Made by a program: the position numbers and the translations under genes. Positions 51,992-63,130 of a stretch of 64,000 bases of DNA are shown here, piece after piece; position 1 is the first letter of the stretch; each line of letters starts with the position of its first letter. The notes under the pieces are model-generated. The model ran no database searches. It worked only from the letters and a program-made list of their open reading frames with translations, and was not told the DNA's origin. This DNA is from Oscillospiraceae bacterium (lineage in GTDB: Bacteria; Bacillota; Clostridia; Oscillospirales; Acutalibacteraceae), in NCBI GenBank assembly GCA_022487055.1, contig JAKVJJ010000002.1, positions 1 through 64,000 of the forward strand, in the 5' to 3' direction.

Positions 51992-52790
51992 GGAATAAGC
52001 CCAGTTCCGCAGCATCCAGCGCGCCGGAGTTGATGGCACGGTCACGCACAAAAATATATAATTCCGCACGGGAACTGGCCAGATACGGGGCAAGGAACGT
52101 GTAGCTTAGCCCCAGGGTGAGAGGAGAAGTAATGCCGACCAGAACGTACCACCAGAAGAAAGACAGGTCAAAAACAAAGAGCCGGCCCTTTTCTTGGTTA
52201 CTGAGCATCCGGCTGAGCTGCCGAGCGCGGGAGCCGGAAAGATTTGGGTTGTCTGCCAACAGAAAGTCGACATAATAATATTGATAGTGCTTTACAATGC
52301 CGGGAATGATGAACAGCAGCCCCCACAATACACAGAAAAGGTCAGTGACAAAGGTAACGCCGACGGTGTTTATCCAGTTTTGCTGAAAGCCGCTAAACAG
52401 ATTGCTGAAGCGGGTGTCATTAAAGCGCTTATGCACATAATAGCGGCAGGAACCGACACGCATGGCTGCTCCGATGAAAATGCTGAGCAGCGTAGTTAGC
52501 AGGAGAAGCCCAAACATTTGCCCCAACAGATTGATAAAATATGGGATTGAAAAATTAAAAAGTTCGGAATCATCGTAAGGGTTATAGCCATAGTTGCGGA
52601 AAAAAGCTAAAAAACGCTGATAATTAAACAGAGAATTGCCAAAGATGGAGATGGAATAAATGGAGTGAATGATAGAAATAATTCCTCCCGCAAGCATTGC
52701 GGCGACGAAAGATACTGCAAAACTGAGCCAGTAGCAGTTATTGAGGGAAACTTTGCCGTTTTCCTTCAGAATTGAGCGCTGCCAGTACAT
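51966..52790 (-). CDS. DUF975 integral membrane protein
   Basis: A 274-residue protein with about six membrane segments. It has the family patterns NCYWLSFAVSFVAAML, LFSGFQQNWIN, GLLFIIPGIVKHYQYYYVDF and LADNP. DUF975 proteins are widespread in Firmicutes and uncharacterised. AAAGGGG precedes the ATG. It is upstream of the glycosyltransferase gene on the same strand (48 bases) and may share its transcript. Confidence 0.87.
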   Translation of the reverse strand: MYWQRSILKENGKVSLNNCYWLSFAVSFVAAMLAGGIISIIHSIYSISIFGNSLFNYQRFLAFFRNYGYNPYDDSELFNFSIPYFINLLGQMFGLLLLTTLLSIFIGAAMRVGSCRYYVHKRFNDTRFSNLFSGFQQNWINTVGVTFVTDLFCVLWGLLFIIPGIVKHYQYYYVDFLLADNPNLSGSRARQLSRMLSNQEKGRLFVFDLSFFWWYVLVGITSPLTLGLSYTFLAPYLASSRAELYIFVRDRAINSGALDAAELGLFPQQTPPVC

Positions 52791-52880
52791 ATGATTTCCC
52801 CTTTCAAGTCAGTGAACACAAAGGACGCGAAGATATTCTCTAAATATTTTACACGAAAAGTGAAAAAGATGCAATGCCGC

Positions 52881-52921
52881 AAATAAAAAAGGGCTTGCCG
52901 TATTAGAAACGGCAAGCCCTG
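52881..52921 (-). terminator. Terminator of ilvC
   Basis: A 12-bp stem AGGGCTTGCCGT / ACGGCAAGCCCT followed by six T residues on the minus strand, 19 bases after the ilvC stop. Confidence 0.93.
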
Positions 52922-52939
52922 TCAGCATAACTGAAAAAA

Positions 52940-54148
<1,209 letters not shown>

Positions 54149-54180
54149 TTACACTTTTACAAAAAAGGTGCAATTTTTTG

Positions 54181-54693
54181 TCACTCGGAACTCTGACCGC
54201 GGCGGGAGGAAGCGATGTGGTTGCCTTTTTCAATGGCAATAGCACCGGCGCGGACAATCTCCTTGAAACCGAAAGGCCGCAGCAGCGCAATCAGCGTTTC
54301 TGTGCGTTCATCTGTGTCGCAAAACTCCAGTGTCAGGCAGGTGGTGGTGACATCCACAATGCGTGCCTGCATCAGCTCGGCAATTTTCATCACGTCACTG
54401 CGGTCCTGTGTGTGGCAGTTTACTTTGATGAGGGACAGCTCGCGGGAAATGAAGCTGTCCGGCTGCAGCACGCGGACTTTAATAACTTGAATGAGTTTGT
54501 TAAGCTGCTTTTCCACCTGCTCAACGGTGTGCTCATCGCCGTCCACCACAATAGTGATGCGGGAAACAGAAATATCCTCCGTCACACCGACAGCAAGGGA
54601 ATCAATGTTGAAACCGCGGCGGGAAAACAGACTGGCAACTTTGGAAAGAATGCCGGGCTGGTTTTCGACTAAGACCGATAATGTATGCTGCAT
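54181..54693 (-). CDS. ilvN: Acetolactate synthase small (regulatory) subunit
   Basis: A 170-residue protein with an N-terminal ACT domain (HTLSVLVENQPGILSKVASL, then FSRRGFNIDSLAVG) and the C-terminal IlvN domain (SLIKVNCHTQDRSDVMKIAE). It activates the catalytic subunit and mediates valine feedback in related systems. GGGGGCGG precedes ATG 54693, which lies 11 bases after the ilvB stop. Confidence 0.95.
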   Translation of the reverse strand: MQHTLSVLVENQPGILSKVASLFSRRGFNIDSLAVGVTEDISVSRITIVVDGDEHTVEQVEKQLNKLIQVIKVRVLQPDSFISRELSLIKVNCHTQDRSDVMKIAELMQARIVDVTTTCLTLEFCDTDERTETLIALLRPFGFKEIVRAGAIAIEKGNHIASSRRGQSSE

Positions 54694-54704
54694 ACTGCCG
54701 CCCC

Positions 54705-56327
54705 CTAAATGGTGGGAGTGGATGGGTCCACTCTGCAAACAAGAATATACGGACCTTTTTGGTGCAGCATTCGCTTTGCCTGCTCTTTTGCTTCTGCATT
54801 GGAGAGGGAAAGGGAAGCGGGAATGCCATAGCTGTCTGCCAACTTGACAAAGTCAGGTTCCCCGTTGTGCAGGGAAGTGCCGATATGGCGGCCGTCATAC
54901 AGCTTGTCCTGAAATTCCTTCACCATGCCAAGTGTGCCGTTTTGCATGATGATGATTTTTATATCCACGCCGGTTTGCACCAGCGTGCCAAGCTCGCACA
55001 TGGCCATCTGGAAGGAACCGTCTCCGCACACCGCCACTACCTGCCGCTTCGGTTTGGCCATTTTTGCGCCAATGGCAGCCGGTATGGAATAACCCATCGT
55101 GCCCAGACCGCCGCTGGTGAGGAAACGTCCTTCCTTCACGTTGAAATTGCGTGCCGCCCAGATTTGATTCTGACCGACATCGGCAACCAGAATAGCATCT
55201 TCCTCCATCATGGCGGAGAGGTCACGAATGAACACACGCGGTTCCACAAAGTCGTCACGGGGAGTGCCGCGCGGCGGAAACTGATTTTTATACTCCAGCA
55301 CTTTCTGCTTCCATGCGGCAGGGACGGTATCGGTGACCTGTTCCGTCAGGTTTTTCAGCACCAGACGCACATCGCCAACAATGGGAATATCCACCGGCAT
55401 ATTTTTGCCGATTTCCGCCGGATCAACATCGATGTGAATGATTTTCGCCTTTTCCGCAATCTGCTGCGGAGCGGAAACGGCTCGGTCACCCACACGCGCA
55501 CCACACAGCAAGACGAGGTCTGCTTGCTGCATGGTCAGATTCGCGCTGGTGCGGCCGTGCATTCCAATCATGCCCATATAATAATCGCTGTCCATCGGCA
55601 TGACGCCAATACCCATCATGGTGGCACAGACCGGGATTCCACTTTTCCGGGCGAACGCAATCATTTCGTCACGGGCATTTGCCAATACCACACCGCCGCC
55701 GCAGCAGATAATCGGTCGCTCGGCTTCTTCGATTGCCTTCAGTGCTTTTTTTATCTGCAGGGCGTGTCCCTGCGTGCGGGGCTTGTAGCCGCGTATCTCT
55801 GCTTTTTCCGGATATGTCCAGGATTGAACTTCCTGATTCTGAATATCCGTGGGCACGTCAATGAGCACAGGGCCGGGCCGACCGGTGGTGGCAATATGAA
55901 ACGCTTCTTTAAAAATTCGCGGCAGATCGGCGGCGTCTTTGACTAAATAACTGTGCTTTGTGAAACTTTCGCAGGCGCCGGTGATGTCGGCTTCCTGAAA
56001 AACGTCACGGCCCAGCAGCCACGAGTTGACCTGACCGGAAATAATCACCAGCGGCACGGAATCCATATAAGCGGTCGCAATGCCGGTAATCAAATTGGTT
56101 GCGCCGGGACCGGAAGTCACAACGCAGACACCCGCTTTTCCGCAGGAACGTGCATAGCCGCTTGCCATATGCGCGGCATTTTGCTCCTCCCGCACCAGAA
56201 TGTGGTGTACGCTGGATGTGGTCAAACAATCATAAAACGGACAGATGGCAGCGCCCGGATAGCCAAAAATGAGGCGGACATCCTCATTTTCCAGGCACTT
56301 TACCATGATTTCAGCGCCGCGTGCCAA
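54705..56327 (-). CDS. ilvB: Acetolactate synthase large (catalytic) subunit
   Basis: A thiamine-diphosphate and FAD enzyme condensing pyruvate into acetolactate. The 540-residue protein has the catalytic Glu in VREEQNAAHMASGYAR (about 45-60), GVCVVTSGPGATNLITGIAT, and the thiamine-diphosphate motif GDGSFQMAMCELGTLVQ ending in an Asn-containing stretch. The start is TTG 56327 with GGGGAGG eight bases upstream; the first in-frame ATG is seven codons later. First gene of ilvB-ilvN-ilvC. Confidence 0.97.
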   Translation of the reverse strand: MARGAEIMVKCLENEDVRLIFGYPGAAICPFYDCLTTSSVHHILVREEQNAAHMASGYARSCGKAGVCVVTSGPGATNLITGIATAYMDSVPLVIISGQVNSWLLGRDVFQEADITGACESFTKHSYLVKDAADLPRIFKEAFHIATTGRPGPVLIDVPTDIQNQEVQSWTYPEKAEIRGYKPRTQGHALQIKKALKAIEEAERPIICCGGGVVLANARDEMIAFARKSGIPVCATMMGIGVMPMDSDYYMGMIGMHGRTSANLTMQQADLVLLCGARVGDRAVSAPQQIAEKAKIIHIDVDPAEIGKNMPVDIPIVGDVRLVLKNLTEQVTDTVPAAWKQKVLEYKNQFPPRGTPRDDFVEPRVFIRDLSAMMEEDAILVADVGQNQIWAARNFNVKEGRFLTSGGLGTMGYSIPAAIGAKMAKPKRQVVAVCGDGSFQMAMCELGTLVQTGVDIKIIIMQNGTLGMVKEFQDKLYDGRHIGTSLHNGEPDFVKLADSYGIPASLSLSNAEAKEQAKRMLHQKGPYILVCRVDPSTPTI

Positions 56328-56532
56328 AGTAGACGCCTCCCCTTTTTTTCATTAAAAATGAATTTTCACACAGGCAGTTCCTGCATATTTCTAAACATTA
56401 TATTCTGAAATGGACAATCCGTCAATAGGATTTTATATTTTAATGATTTAAATCCAAAAACATTCCAATGTGTTGAAAAAAGATTATGCAGGGTGCATGA
56501 CAACTGTTAAAAAATATGTGGAATATACGGAA

Positions 56533-57810
56533 TTAACGGAGAATATTCATCTGGTTCATGGCGAGCCCGGTAATGAGCTTCGGATAAAAATAAGTAGATT
56601 TCTGCGGCATCTTTTCTCCGGCGGAGGCAACGTCACGAATTTCATGCACACGGGTTGGATTCATCAAAAATGCACACTGGCTGTTCCCATCCTGCACACT
56701 GGAGACTGCTTCGGTGAAAGCGCGGGTATAGGAGAGGTTTATCTGCTGCGCCATGTTTTCCTTGTCAATGCCAAGCACTTTTTCCAGCACCAGAGAATGC
56801 AAAACGGAAACATCCAGTCCCTGGCTGGCGGCAGATTTATCCGGCAGAACTTGTTTCATAACAGCGGGATTTTTCAGCACGAGCAAATCCCAGTCTGCTC
56901 CGCCGCAGTAGCAGGCAAATGCTTTCTCTCCGGCGGCATAGCATTTGTCGAGAACTGACTGAATGGTATCGGTGCCGGTCTGATGTGTGACGGTAAAATT
57001 GTCACGGCAACCGTCCAGCAGGGAATCACGGCTAAAGTTTTGCAGGCCATGCACCAGACGGTGTGTTGGGAAAACGACCAGTCCGGGGTCTTCCATATCC
57101 ACCAGCATCATCATGCAGTAATCCGGTTCACTGGAGATAATACCCTCATCCCGGCAGTGATTGCGGAAATTCAGTGCCGTTTCATAGCGGTGATGTCCGT
57201 CCGCGATATACAGTCGGCGCGCGGCAAAATCTTCACAGAAAGCCGCAATGGCGACGGGATCATTGACAATCCACATCCGGTGGGTGACAGCACCATCGGA
57301 AAATTCATAGCGCGGAGTATCTTTGCTCAGAGCGTCAATGCGGGAACGTGTGGTATGCTTTTCATCTATATATAACGAATAAATTTGGCTGAAATTACAG
57401 AAAGTTGTCTGCATCAGGCTGAAGCGGTCTTTCTTTGCCTTACTGAGGGTTTCCTCATGCGGCAAAATCACACCGTTTTCAAATGGTTCCAGCTTGACAC
57501 GGCAGATAATGCCCTTCAGCTTTTTGGTTTGGCCAAAGGCAGTAAATTCTTCTTCATAAATATAGATGCCGGGCTGGGTGTCCTGGCGAAGAATGTCCGT
57601 CTGCTCCCACTCTTTCAGGGTTTCACCGGCCTGTTCATAGGGGTTCTCACCGCGGGGAAGCTCCAGCCGGATAACATTATAAGGATTTTCGGCAAGGTAT
57701 GCGGCACGCTCACTTTCGCTTATGATATCATAAGGTGGGCAGGTGAGTTTTGCAATATCACCGGCTTTCTCAGTATAGCGCAGTGCACGGAATGGTTTAA
57801 TGACAGCCAT
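56533..57810 (-). CDS. DUF1015 family protein
   Basis: A 425-residue protein with the family start AVIKPFRALRYTEKAGDIAK and conserved segments CPPYDIIS, NVIRLELPRG, LPHEETLSKAKKDRF, LYIADGHHRYETAL and a C-terminal region ending near SAGEKMPQKSTYFYPKL. DUF1015 is broadly distributed, cytoplasmic and uncharacterised; in other anaerobes it is often found near amino-acid genes. TTTGGAGG precedes ATG 57810. Single gene on the minus strand. Confidence 0.9.
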   Translation of the reverse strand: MAVIKPFRALRYTEKAGDIAKLTCPPYDIISESERAAYLAENPYNVIRLELPRGENPYEQAGETLKEWEQTDILRQDTQPGIYIYEEEFTAFGQTKKLKGIICRVKLEPFENGVILPHEETLSKAKKDRFSLMQTTFCNFSQIYSLYIDEKHTTRSRIDALSKDTPRYEFSDGAVTHRMWIVNDPVAIAAFCEDFAARRLYIADGHHRYETALNFRNHCRDEGIISSEPDYCMMMLVDMEDPGLVVFPTHRLVHGLQNFSRDSLLDGCRDNFTVTHQTGTDTIQSVLDKCYAAGEKAFACYCGGADWDLLVLKNPAVMKQVLPDKSAASQGLDVSVLHSLVLEKVLGIDKENMAQQINLSYTRAFTEAVSSVQDGNSQCAFLMNPTRVHEIRDVASAGEKMPQKSTYFYPKLITGLAMNQMNILR

Positions 57811-58116
57811 GACAGATTCCTCCAAAGTAAAAATATCGGCCGGAAGATGGGCAGCAAACACCGGTGTCCGGCTGGATGCAGTATGAGATTTTATGTATTT
57901 CTATTATTCTATACGGAACCTCTGTTTCCGTCAAGTAAAGTGTGAAAATTTAAAGGAGAAAAATCTGCTGCGTCTGCGGCCGGCTTTTTTATCCGAAACT
58001 GCTCGGAACTTCACATAAAGTTCAGAAAGAGCCAGTATACTGAAACTCAGACTGTAGAAAACCCGCAGATTCCTTGTCTGCATAGGCGGGGAGAAAGAAT
58101 AAAGGAGTTGGAACAG
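57811..58116. other. Divergent intergenic region, DUF1015 / ABC operon
   Basis: About 300 bases carrying the two divergent promoters; a TATACT box is visible near 58036 for the plus-strand operon. A small hairpin GCAGA / TCTGC occurs in the ABC leader near 58063-58080. No gene is apparent. Confidence 0.45.
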
Positions 58117-59217
58117 ATGATTGAAGTCAGCCACCTCACAAAGCGTTACGGCCCGAACACGGCCTTAGTCGATGTGAGCTTCTCGGTGGAGGGCAGTGGC
58201 GTTGTCGGTTTCCTTGGGCCGAACGGCGCAGGCAAATCCACAACCATGAACATTATTACAGGCTACCTTTCTGCAACCAGCGGCACGGTGAACGTGGAGG
58301 GGCACGACATACTGGATGATGCCGATGCGGCCAAAAAGAGCATTGGCTATCTCCCGGAACTGCCCCCGCTTTATATGGACATGACAGTTGAGGAATATCT
58401 CGGCTTTATGTATGACCTGAAAAAAGTTAAGAAATCCAAGAAGGAACATATCGGGCAGATTTGCCGCAGAACAGGAATTGACCATGTCTACACCCGCCTG
58501 ATTGGCAACCTCTCCAAAGGTTACCGGCAGCGTGTTGGTCTGGCACAGGCACTGCTGGGCGACCCGCCGGTGCTCATTCTGGATGAACCGACAGTTGGTC
58601 TGGACCCCAAACAGATTATTGAGATACGCAATCTGATTAAAACGCTGGGCAAAACCCACACGGTCATTCTTTCCTCCCATATTCTGCAGGAGATCGAGGT
58701 CACCTGCGGACGTATCATTATTATTAATAACGGCAGAGTTGTGGCGGACGGCACCCAGGAAGAACTGGCGAAAACAGTGGAGCAGCCGCGCCTGCTGGTG
58801 GAGATTGAGGGGCCGAAGGAAAAAGTGGCCGGCACGCTGAAAGCACTGCCCCATGTGGGGAGCGGCGAGCTGATGGCAGAGGCAGAGCCGGGTGTCTGGG
58901 AATTTTCACTGGACGAGAAGGCGGATGCCCGCAGAGAAGTGTTCCAGATGTGCAAAGACAATGACTGGACGCTGCTGTCCATGTCCGGCAGACACAACAC
59001 GCTGGAGGACATCTTCCTGCGCCTGACCAGCGGCACTGTGGATGACCGCATGGCTTCTGACCAAGGGCATGACAAGAAAGACACGCGCAAGGTTATTGCC
59101 AGCGCGGTGGGGCTGACAAAGCCGCAGACGGACGATGAACTTTCCCGCGAGCCAAAGGCAGAAGCGGAAAAATCCCCGGAAACAGACGCACAGGCCAGTG
59201 TGAAGGAGGAAAACTGA
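58117..59217 (+). CDS. ABC transporter ATP-binding protein (GldA-like)
   Basis: A 366-residue protein with an ABC ATPase domain (1-235): Walker A GPNGAGKST (34-42), Q-loop region YLPELPPLY, signature LSKGYRQRVG and Walker B LILDEPTVGLDP. An accessory domain follows (about 236-310). The tail (about 310-366) is charged and probably disordered (DKKDTRK, AEKSPETDAQ). It energises the permease encoded next. AAGGAG precedes ATG 58117. First gene of a four-gene operon. Confidence 0.93.
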   Translation: MIEVSHLTKRYGPNTALVDVSFSVEGSGVVGFLGPNGAGKSTTMNIITGYLSATSGTVNVEGHDILDDADAAKKSIGYLPELPPLYMDMTVEEYLGFMYDLKKVKKSKKEHIGQICRRTGIDHVYTRLIGNLSKGYRQRVGLAQALLGDPPVLILDEPTVGLDPKQIIEIRNLIKTLGKTHTVILSSHILQEIEVTCGRIIIINNGRVVADGTQEELAKTVEQPRLLVEIEGPKEKVAGTLKALPHVGSGELMAEAEPGVWEFSLDEKADARREVFQMCKDNDWTLLSMSGRHNTLEDIFLRLTSGTVDDRMASDQGHDKKDTRKVIASAVGLTKPQTDDELSREPKAEAEKSPETDAQASVKEEN

Positions 59218-59218
59218 G

Positions 59219-59923
59219 ATGGGTGCAGTTGCAAAAAAAGAACTGAGACAGTATTTCCATTCACCGGTAGCCTATGTGTGCATCGGTGTGCTGATGGCGC
59301 TGTTTGGATTTTTCTATACACAGGTGTTCCTTTCCGGTAGCTCGTCTAATATTTCTTATGTTTACAGCAATATGTTCGTGTGGTGCATGCTGGTTATTCC
59401 GATTCTGACGATGCGTACCCTGAGCGAGGAGCGCCGCAGCAAAACCGACCAGGCACTGCTCACGGCACCAGTCAGCACCATCGGCATTGTGGGCGGAAAG
59501 TTTATCGGCTCTTTCTGTGTTTATGCTGTTGCCATGACACTTTCCCTGATACCATCTGTGGTGCTGACCTTTGTGGGAAAGCCAAACTGGGGCATGATTT
59601 TCGGCGACTATCTGGGTGCACTGTTCTTTGGCATGGCGATGACAGCAATCGGAATTTTCGTATCTTCTCTGACGGAAAATCCAATCGTTGCCGCCATTGG
59701 CAGCTTAGGTATTTCCATTTTCCTGATGGTGATTGATTCGATTGCCACGGCGGTCAACAACGCGGTGCTCTCCAAAATCGTGTCGTGGATTTCTTTTTCC
59801 ACCCGCTACAAGCAGTTCACTTCCGGAATTTTTGACATTCCCGCAGTGGTGTTCTTTGTATCTATCACAGCGGCAATGCTGTTTCTGACCAGCCGGCGGT
59901 TAGAGAGCCGCCGCTGGAACTGA
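59219..59923 (+). CDS. ABC-2 type permease (GldF-like)
   Basis: A 234-residue protein with six membrane segments, beginning AVAKKELRQYFHSPVAYVCI and containing LSEERRSKTDQALLTAPVS, the family loop on the cytoplasmic side. It resembles GldF/NosY-type permeases. It starts one base after the ATPase gene, so translation is coupled. The exported substrate is unknown. Confidence 0.9.
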   Translation: MGAVAKKELRQYFHSPVAYVCIGVLMALFGFFYTQVFLSGSSSNISYVYSNMFVWCMLVIPILTMRTLSEERRSKTDQALLTAPVSTIGIVGGKFIGSFCVYAVAMTLSLIPSVVLTFVGKPNWGMIFGDYLGALFFGMAMTAIGIFVSSLTENPIVAAIGSLGISIFLMVIDSIATAVNNAVLSKIVSWISFSTRYKQFTSGIFDIPAVVFFVSITAAMLFLTSRRLESRRWN

Positions 59924-59937
59924 GGAGGTGCTGCAGG

Positions 59938-61578
59938 ATGGAGGATAACAAGATGAATAAACGTCCCGACAAACCAACAGAACTGGGCAAATCCGAATAT
60001 GTGAAGGACAAAGAGAAGCAGGCGGCTGAGCAAGCGGAGCTAGAGCGCCAGCAGGCAAGAAAAACCGCCAAGAAGGAACAAAAAAACGATAAAAAGCCGC
60101 TCAAGGAACGGATACACTCTCAAAAATTCCGTCATGGCGCCGCCGCCAGAACCATTACGGTACTGGGTCTGGTGCTGCTGGTGCTGGTCAATGTGGTCTT
60201 TTCCATGCTCAGCTCCAAGTTTCCGAGTATGAATGCTGACCTGACCACCGGCGGAATGAACTCTTTGAGCGACAGTGTGAAAAAAGTAGTCGATGGGGTG
60301 AACAAGGACACCAACCTCATCATCATTGGTACGGAAGAGCAGGTGCGCAATAACCAGATCCTCTCCTCTTACAATATCAAGTACAGCCAGGTGGGCGTGA
60401 TTGCTGGAAAGATGGCGGAGCGCAACCACAAAATTACCGTATCCTATAAAGACCTCGACAAAGACCCGACTTTTGCAAGCAAATATTCCAAGGACGACTT
60501 GGTTTCCGGCGATGTGGTGGTCAAGACCAGCGCACGGGACTATGTTGTCAAATACACAGACCTGTTTAATGTGCAGCAGGACAGCCAGTCAGGTGCTCAG
60601 CAGGTTTACACACAGGTCGGTGATGCGCTGGCATCAGGCATCAGCAACGCGAACTCTGAAAACCGGCCGATTGTTGCTTTTGATACCGGCCATGAGTCAC
60701 AGCTTCCGTCAGAGCCGATTAAGAAGCTGTATTCCAGCAACAATTTTGAATCTAAGGACTTTAATCTGATGACCGATAAAGTTCCGGATAACACACAGCT
60801 TATTTTTATCGGTGCACCAAAGACCGACTATACAGACGCGGAAATTAAGAAACTTGACGAATATCTTTCTTCCACCAAAAACATGAAAGATCGCGGCCTA
60901 CTCGTTTCCACGCAGATTATTGACCCGGCTCAGATTCCCAAACTTTCCGCATTTCTGAAAGAATGGGGCATTACACTGGAGAATAAGGTTGCGCTGGAAT
61001 CTGACGCAAGCAAATATGCCATGCAGCAGCCGGCCTATCTGTTTGCGCAGGCAGGAACGGATGTCACTCTGAACAAAAATTCTTCCTATCAGACATTGCT
61101 GACACCAGTCGCACAGACGATGACCCTCTCCACTTCCGTTAGCGGTGTCACTGTGAATGCCCTGATAAAGACCAATAATTCTGCCTACACGGTCAGTCCA
61201 AAGGATAACAACACTGCTGCGGACGGCAAAGCCAAAGCGGCATCTGTCATTGCTGCTCTTAGCCGCAAGGCAGTTACTTCCGGCAGCAACCAGGCAAATG
61301 CAAGTGTGGTGGTCTGCGGAAGTTCCATGTTCTTTGCAGACGGCATTATCAATACCAATTCCTACAGCAACGGTTCTTGGAGCGCTGACCTTGCCAGGTA
61401 CATTACCGGCAATAACAGCACGGGTGTGACCATCACGCCGGTGCAGACCAACACGATGGATATTTCTCTTTCCAGTGCGTCCGGCATAATGCTTGGTTTG
61501 GGTGTGTTCACCATCATCCTGCCGCTTGTATGTTTCATTATCGGCATAGTCGTTTACAGACAGAGGAGGAAGCTCTGA
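59938..61578 (+). CDS. GldG-like ABC auxiliary protein
   Basis: A 546-residue protein. The long charged cytoplasmic N-terminus (Lys/Gln/Glu-rich, about 1-65) precedes a membrane helix (about 71-93, TVLGLVLLVLVNVVFSML), a large extracytoplasmic region and a C-terminal helix (about 517-540). The central part follows the ABC-type auxiliary (GldG) layout, with VAFDTGHESQLPSEPIKKL and IFIGAPKTDYTDAEIKKLDEY resembling the domain that sits beside GldF permeases. GAGGTG precedes the ATG. Its stop overlaps the next start (TGATG). Confidence 0.87.
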   Translation: MEDNKMNKRPDKPTELGKSEYVKDKEKQAAEQAELERQQARKTAKKEQKNDKKPLKERIHSQKFRHGAAARTITVLGLVLLVLVNVVFSMLSSKFPSMNADLTTGGMNSLSDSVKKVVDGVNKDTNLIIIGTEEQVRNNQILSSYNIKYSQVGVIAGKMAERNHKITVSYKDLDKDPTFASKYSKDDLVSGDVVVKTSARDYVVKYTDLFNVQQDSQSGAQQVYTQVGDALASGISNANSENRPIVAFDTGHESQLPSEPIKKLYSSNNFESKDFNLMTDKVPDNTQLIFIGAPKTDYTDAEIKKLDEYLSSTKNMKDRGLLVSTQIIDPAQIPKLSAFLKEWGITLENKVALESDASKYAMQQPAYLFAQAGTDVTLNKNSSYQTLLTPVAQTMTLSTSVSGVTVNALIKTNNSAYTVSPKDNNTAADGKAKAASVIAALSRKAVTSGSNQANASVVVCGSSMFFADGIINTNSYSNGSWSADLARYITGNNSTGVTITPVQTNTMDISLSSASGIMLGLGVFTIILPLVCFIIGIVVYRQRRKL

Positions 61579-63101
61579 TGAAAAATCCCAAAAGGACACT
61601 TATCATTCTGCTGGTATGCGTGGCAGGACTGACAGCCGTCCTGCTGGGCCTGCATTTTGCTCCTTCCAGCGGCGGCAGCAGTTCCTCCGGCTCCAGCCTG
61701 CAGACCACGGTGCTGTATAGTCACAAGGACAGCGACTTGGTCAGCATGACAGTTACAAATGCGGCAGGGACTTATACCATTGAACCGGACAAGGCGGCAA
61801 CCGCAAAAGCAGTGTCCGCTGCGGCGGCATCGAAAACATCGTCCGCGGCATCCGGTTCGACTTCCTCAGCGGCGGCAGCTAAGACGGTTTTTAAAGTGCG
61901 GGAACTGAACGGCATAGAAATTGACACGGCAACCGCAGGTACCGCAGCACAGGAAGGCTATAATTTATCAGCACTGAAAAATATCGGTGCGGCGGCGTCC
62001 CTGTCGGACTACGGCCTGCAGAAACCGGCGACGCAGTTTACCAGCACATTTACAGACGGCTCCAAAGTGACAGTGCTGATAGGGAACGTGACGGCGCTGG
62101 ATGCTTCTTCCCGTTACATTAAAATGAGCGGCAGCGACAATATTTACACAGCAACGGTCGCGGATGCTTTGCTGAAAGGTACCAATGCTTATGTGTCACC
62201 GCGGCTCATTAGCCTGTCTGGCACGGCAGACAACACATCTGCCTCCTCCAGCAGCACGGCCGCCGCGAATATGTTTACAAAAATTGACGTAAAGGATGCG
62301 GCTGGTACGATTGCACTTGCCCGTTCCGGTCAGGCGTGGACGGTGAACGGACGCGCGGCAGACAGCGAAAAGGTGAGCACACTGGCGGGAACGCTGACTT
62401 CTTTGAGTGGAACCAGTGTGGAAGCAGTACATCCGACGGAACAGCAGCTCAAGACTTTTGGGTTGGCATCACCGGCAGCCGAATTGACCTATACCGCCAA
62501 GAGCGGCACGGCAACACTATTGGTTGGTAGCCAGAAAACGGGCAGTGTTTCTTCCCAAAGCGAAAGTAGCAGTTCCTCAGACGTATCTTATTATGCAATG
62601 CTAAAGGGCGGCAACAAAGTCTGTTTGGTAGAGTCAACCGCTCTGCCGTGGCTGACAGAGAAAGCTTTTGACTTGCAGCAGCTTAGCCTGATTGCCAACA
62701 CGCAGACGGATATTTCCAATCTTATGTTGCAGGGAAACGGCATAAACTACAACATTTCTGTTTCCCGCACCAAGAATGAAAGTTCTTCCACAGAGGATGT
62801 GGCAGCTTATACCTATTCAACGGCAGTGAACGGAAAGAAAATTTCTAATGAGAGCAATTATGCACAGTTCTTTACAAAACTGCTGAATCTGAAAATTCTG
62901 GAAGACAGCAGTGAAACTCCCGCCGGAGAACCCGCGGCAACACTGACCATGACTGGATATGACACAAAAATCCGCCATGTGTATCAGTTCTATAAAGTCA
63001 GTGACAGAAGATATTTTGTAAAGGCGGACGGCATTGGCTGCGGCCTCATTAGCAGCACCGCTTATGACGATATGGTAACCGGCATCAAAGCTGTGAAATA
63101 A
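61578..63101 (+). CDS. DUF4340 membrane-anchored protein
   Basis: A 507-residue protein with an N-terminal membrane helix (about 7-26), Ser/Ala-rich low-complexity stretches (about 30-40 and 80-105) and repeated DUF4340-type beta units (for example NIGAAASLSDYGLQKPATQF and TFGLASPAAELTYTAKSG). DUF4340 proteins usually accompany GldG-like ABC proteins. AGAGGAGG precedes ATG 61578. The operon layout suggests an envelope complex. Confidence 0.87.
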   Translation: MKNPKRTLIILLVCVAGLTAVLLGLHFAPSSGGSSSSGSSLQTTVLYSHKDSDLVSMTVTNAAGTYTIEPDKAATAKAVSAAAASKTSSAASGSTSSAAAAKTVFKVRELNGIEIDTATAGTAAQEGYNLSALKNIGAAASLSDYGLQKPATQFTSTFTDGSKVTVLIGNVTALDASSRYIKMSGSDNIYTATVADALLKGTNAYVSPRLISLSGTADNTSASSSSTAAANMFTKIDVKDAAGTIALARSGQAWTVNGRAADSEKVSTLAGTLTSLSGTSVEAVHPTEQQLKTFGLASPAAELTYTAKSGTATLLVGSQKTGSVSSQSESSSSSDVSYYAMLKGGNKVCLVESTALPWLTEKAFDLQQLSLIANTQTDISNLMLQGNGINYNISVSRTKNESSSTEDVAAYTYSTAVNGKKISNESNYAQFFTKLLNLKILEDSSETPAGEPAATLTMTGYDTKIRHVYQFYKVSDRRYFVKADGIGCGLISSTAYDDMVTGIKAVK

Positions 63102-63130
63102 GAATCAATTTCGGTGAAAAACCGGGGAAA

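Noticed and set aside
54681-55946. Long plus-strand open frame across ilvB
   Set aside because: It is antisense to acetolactate synthase, with His/Arg-rich shadow composition and no ribosome binding site.
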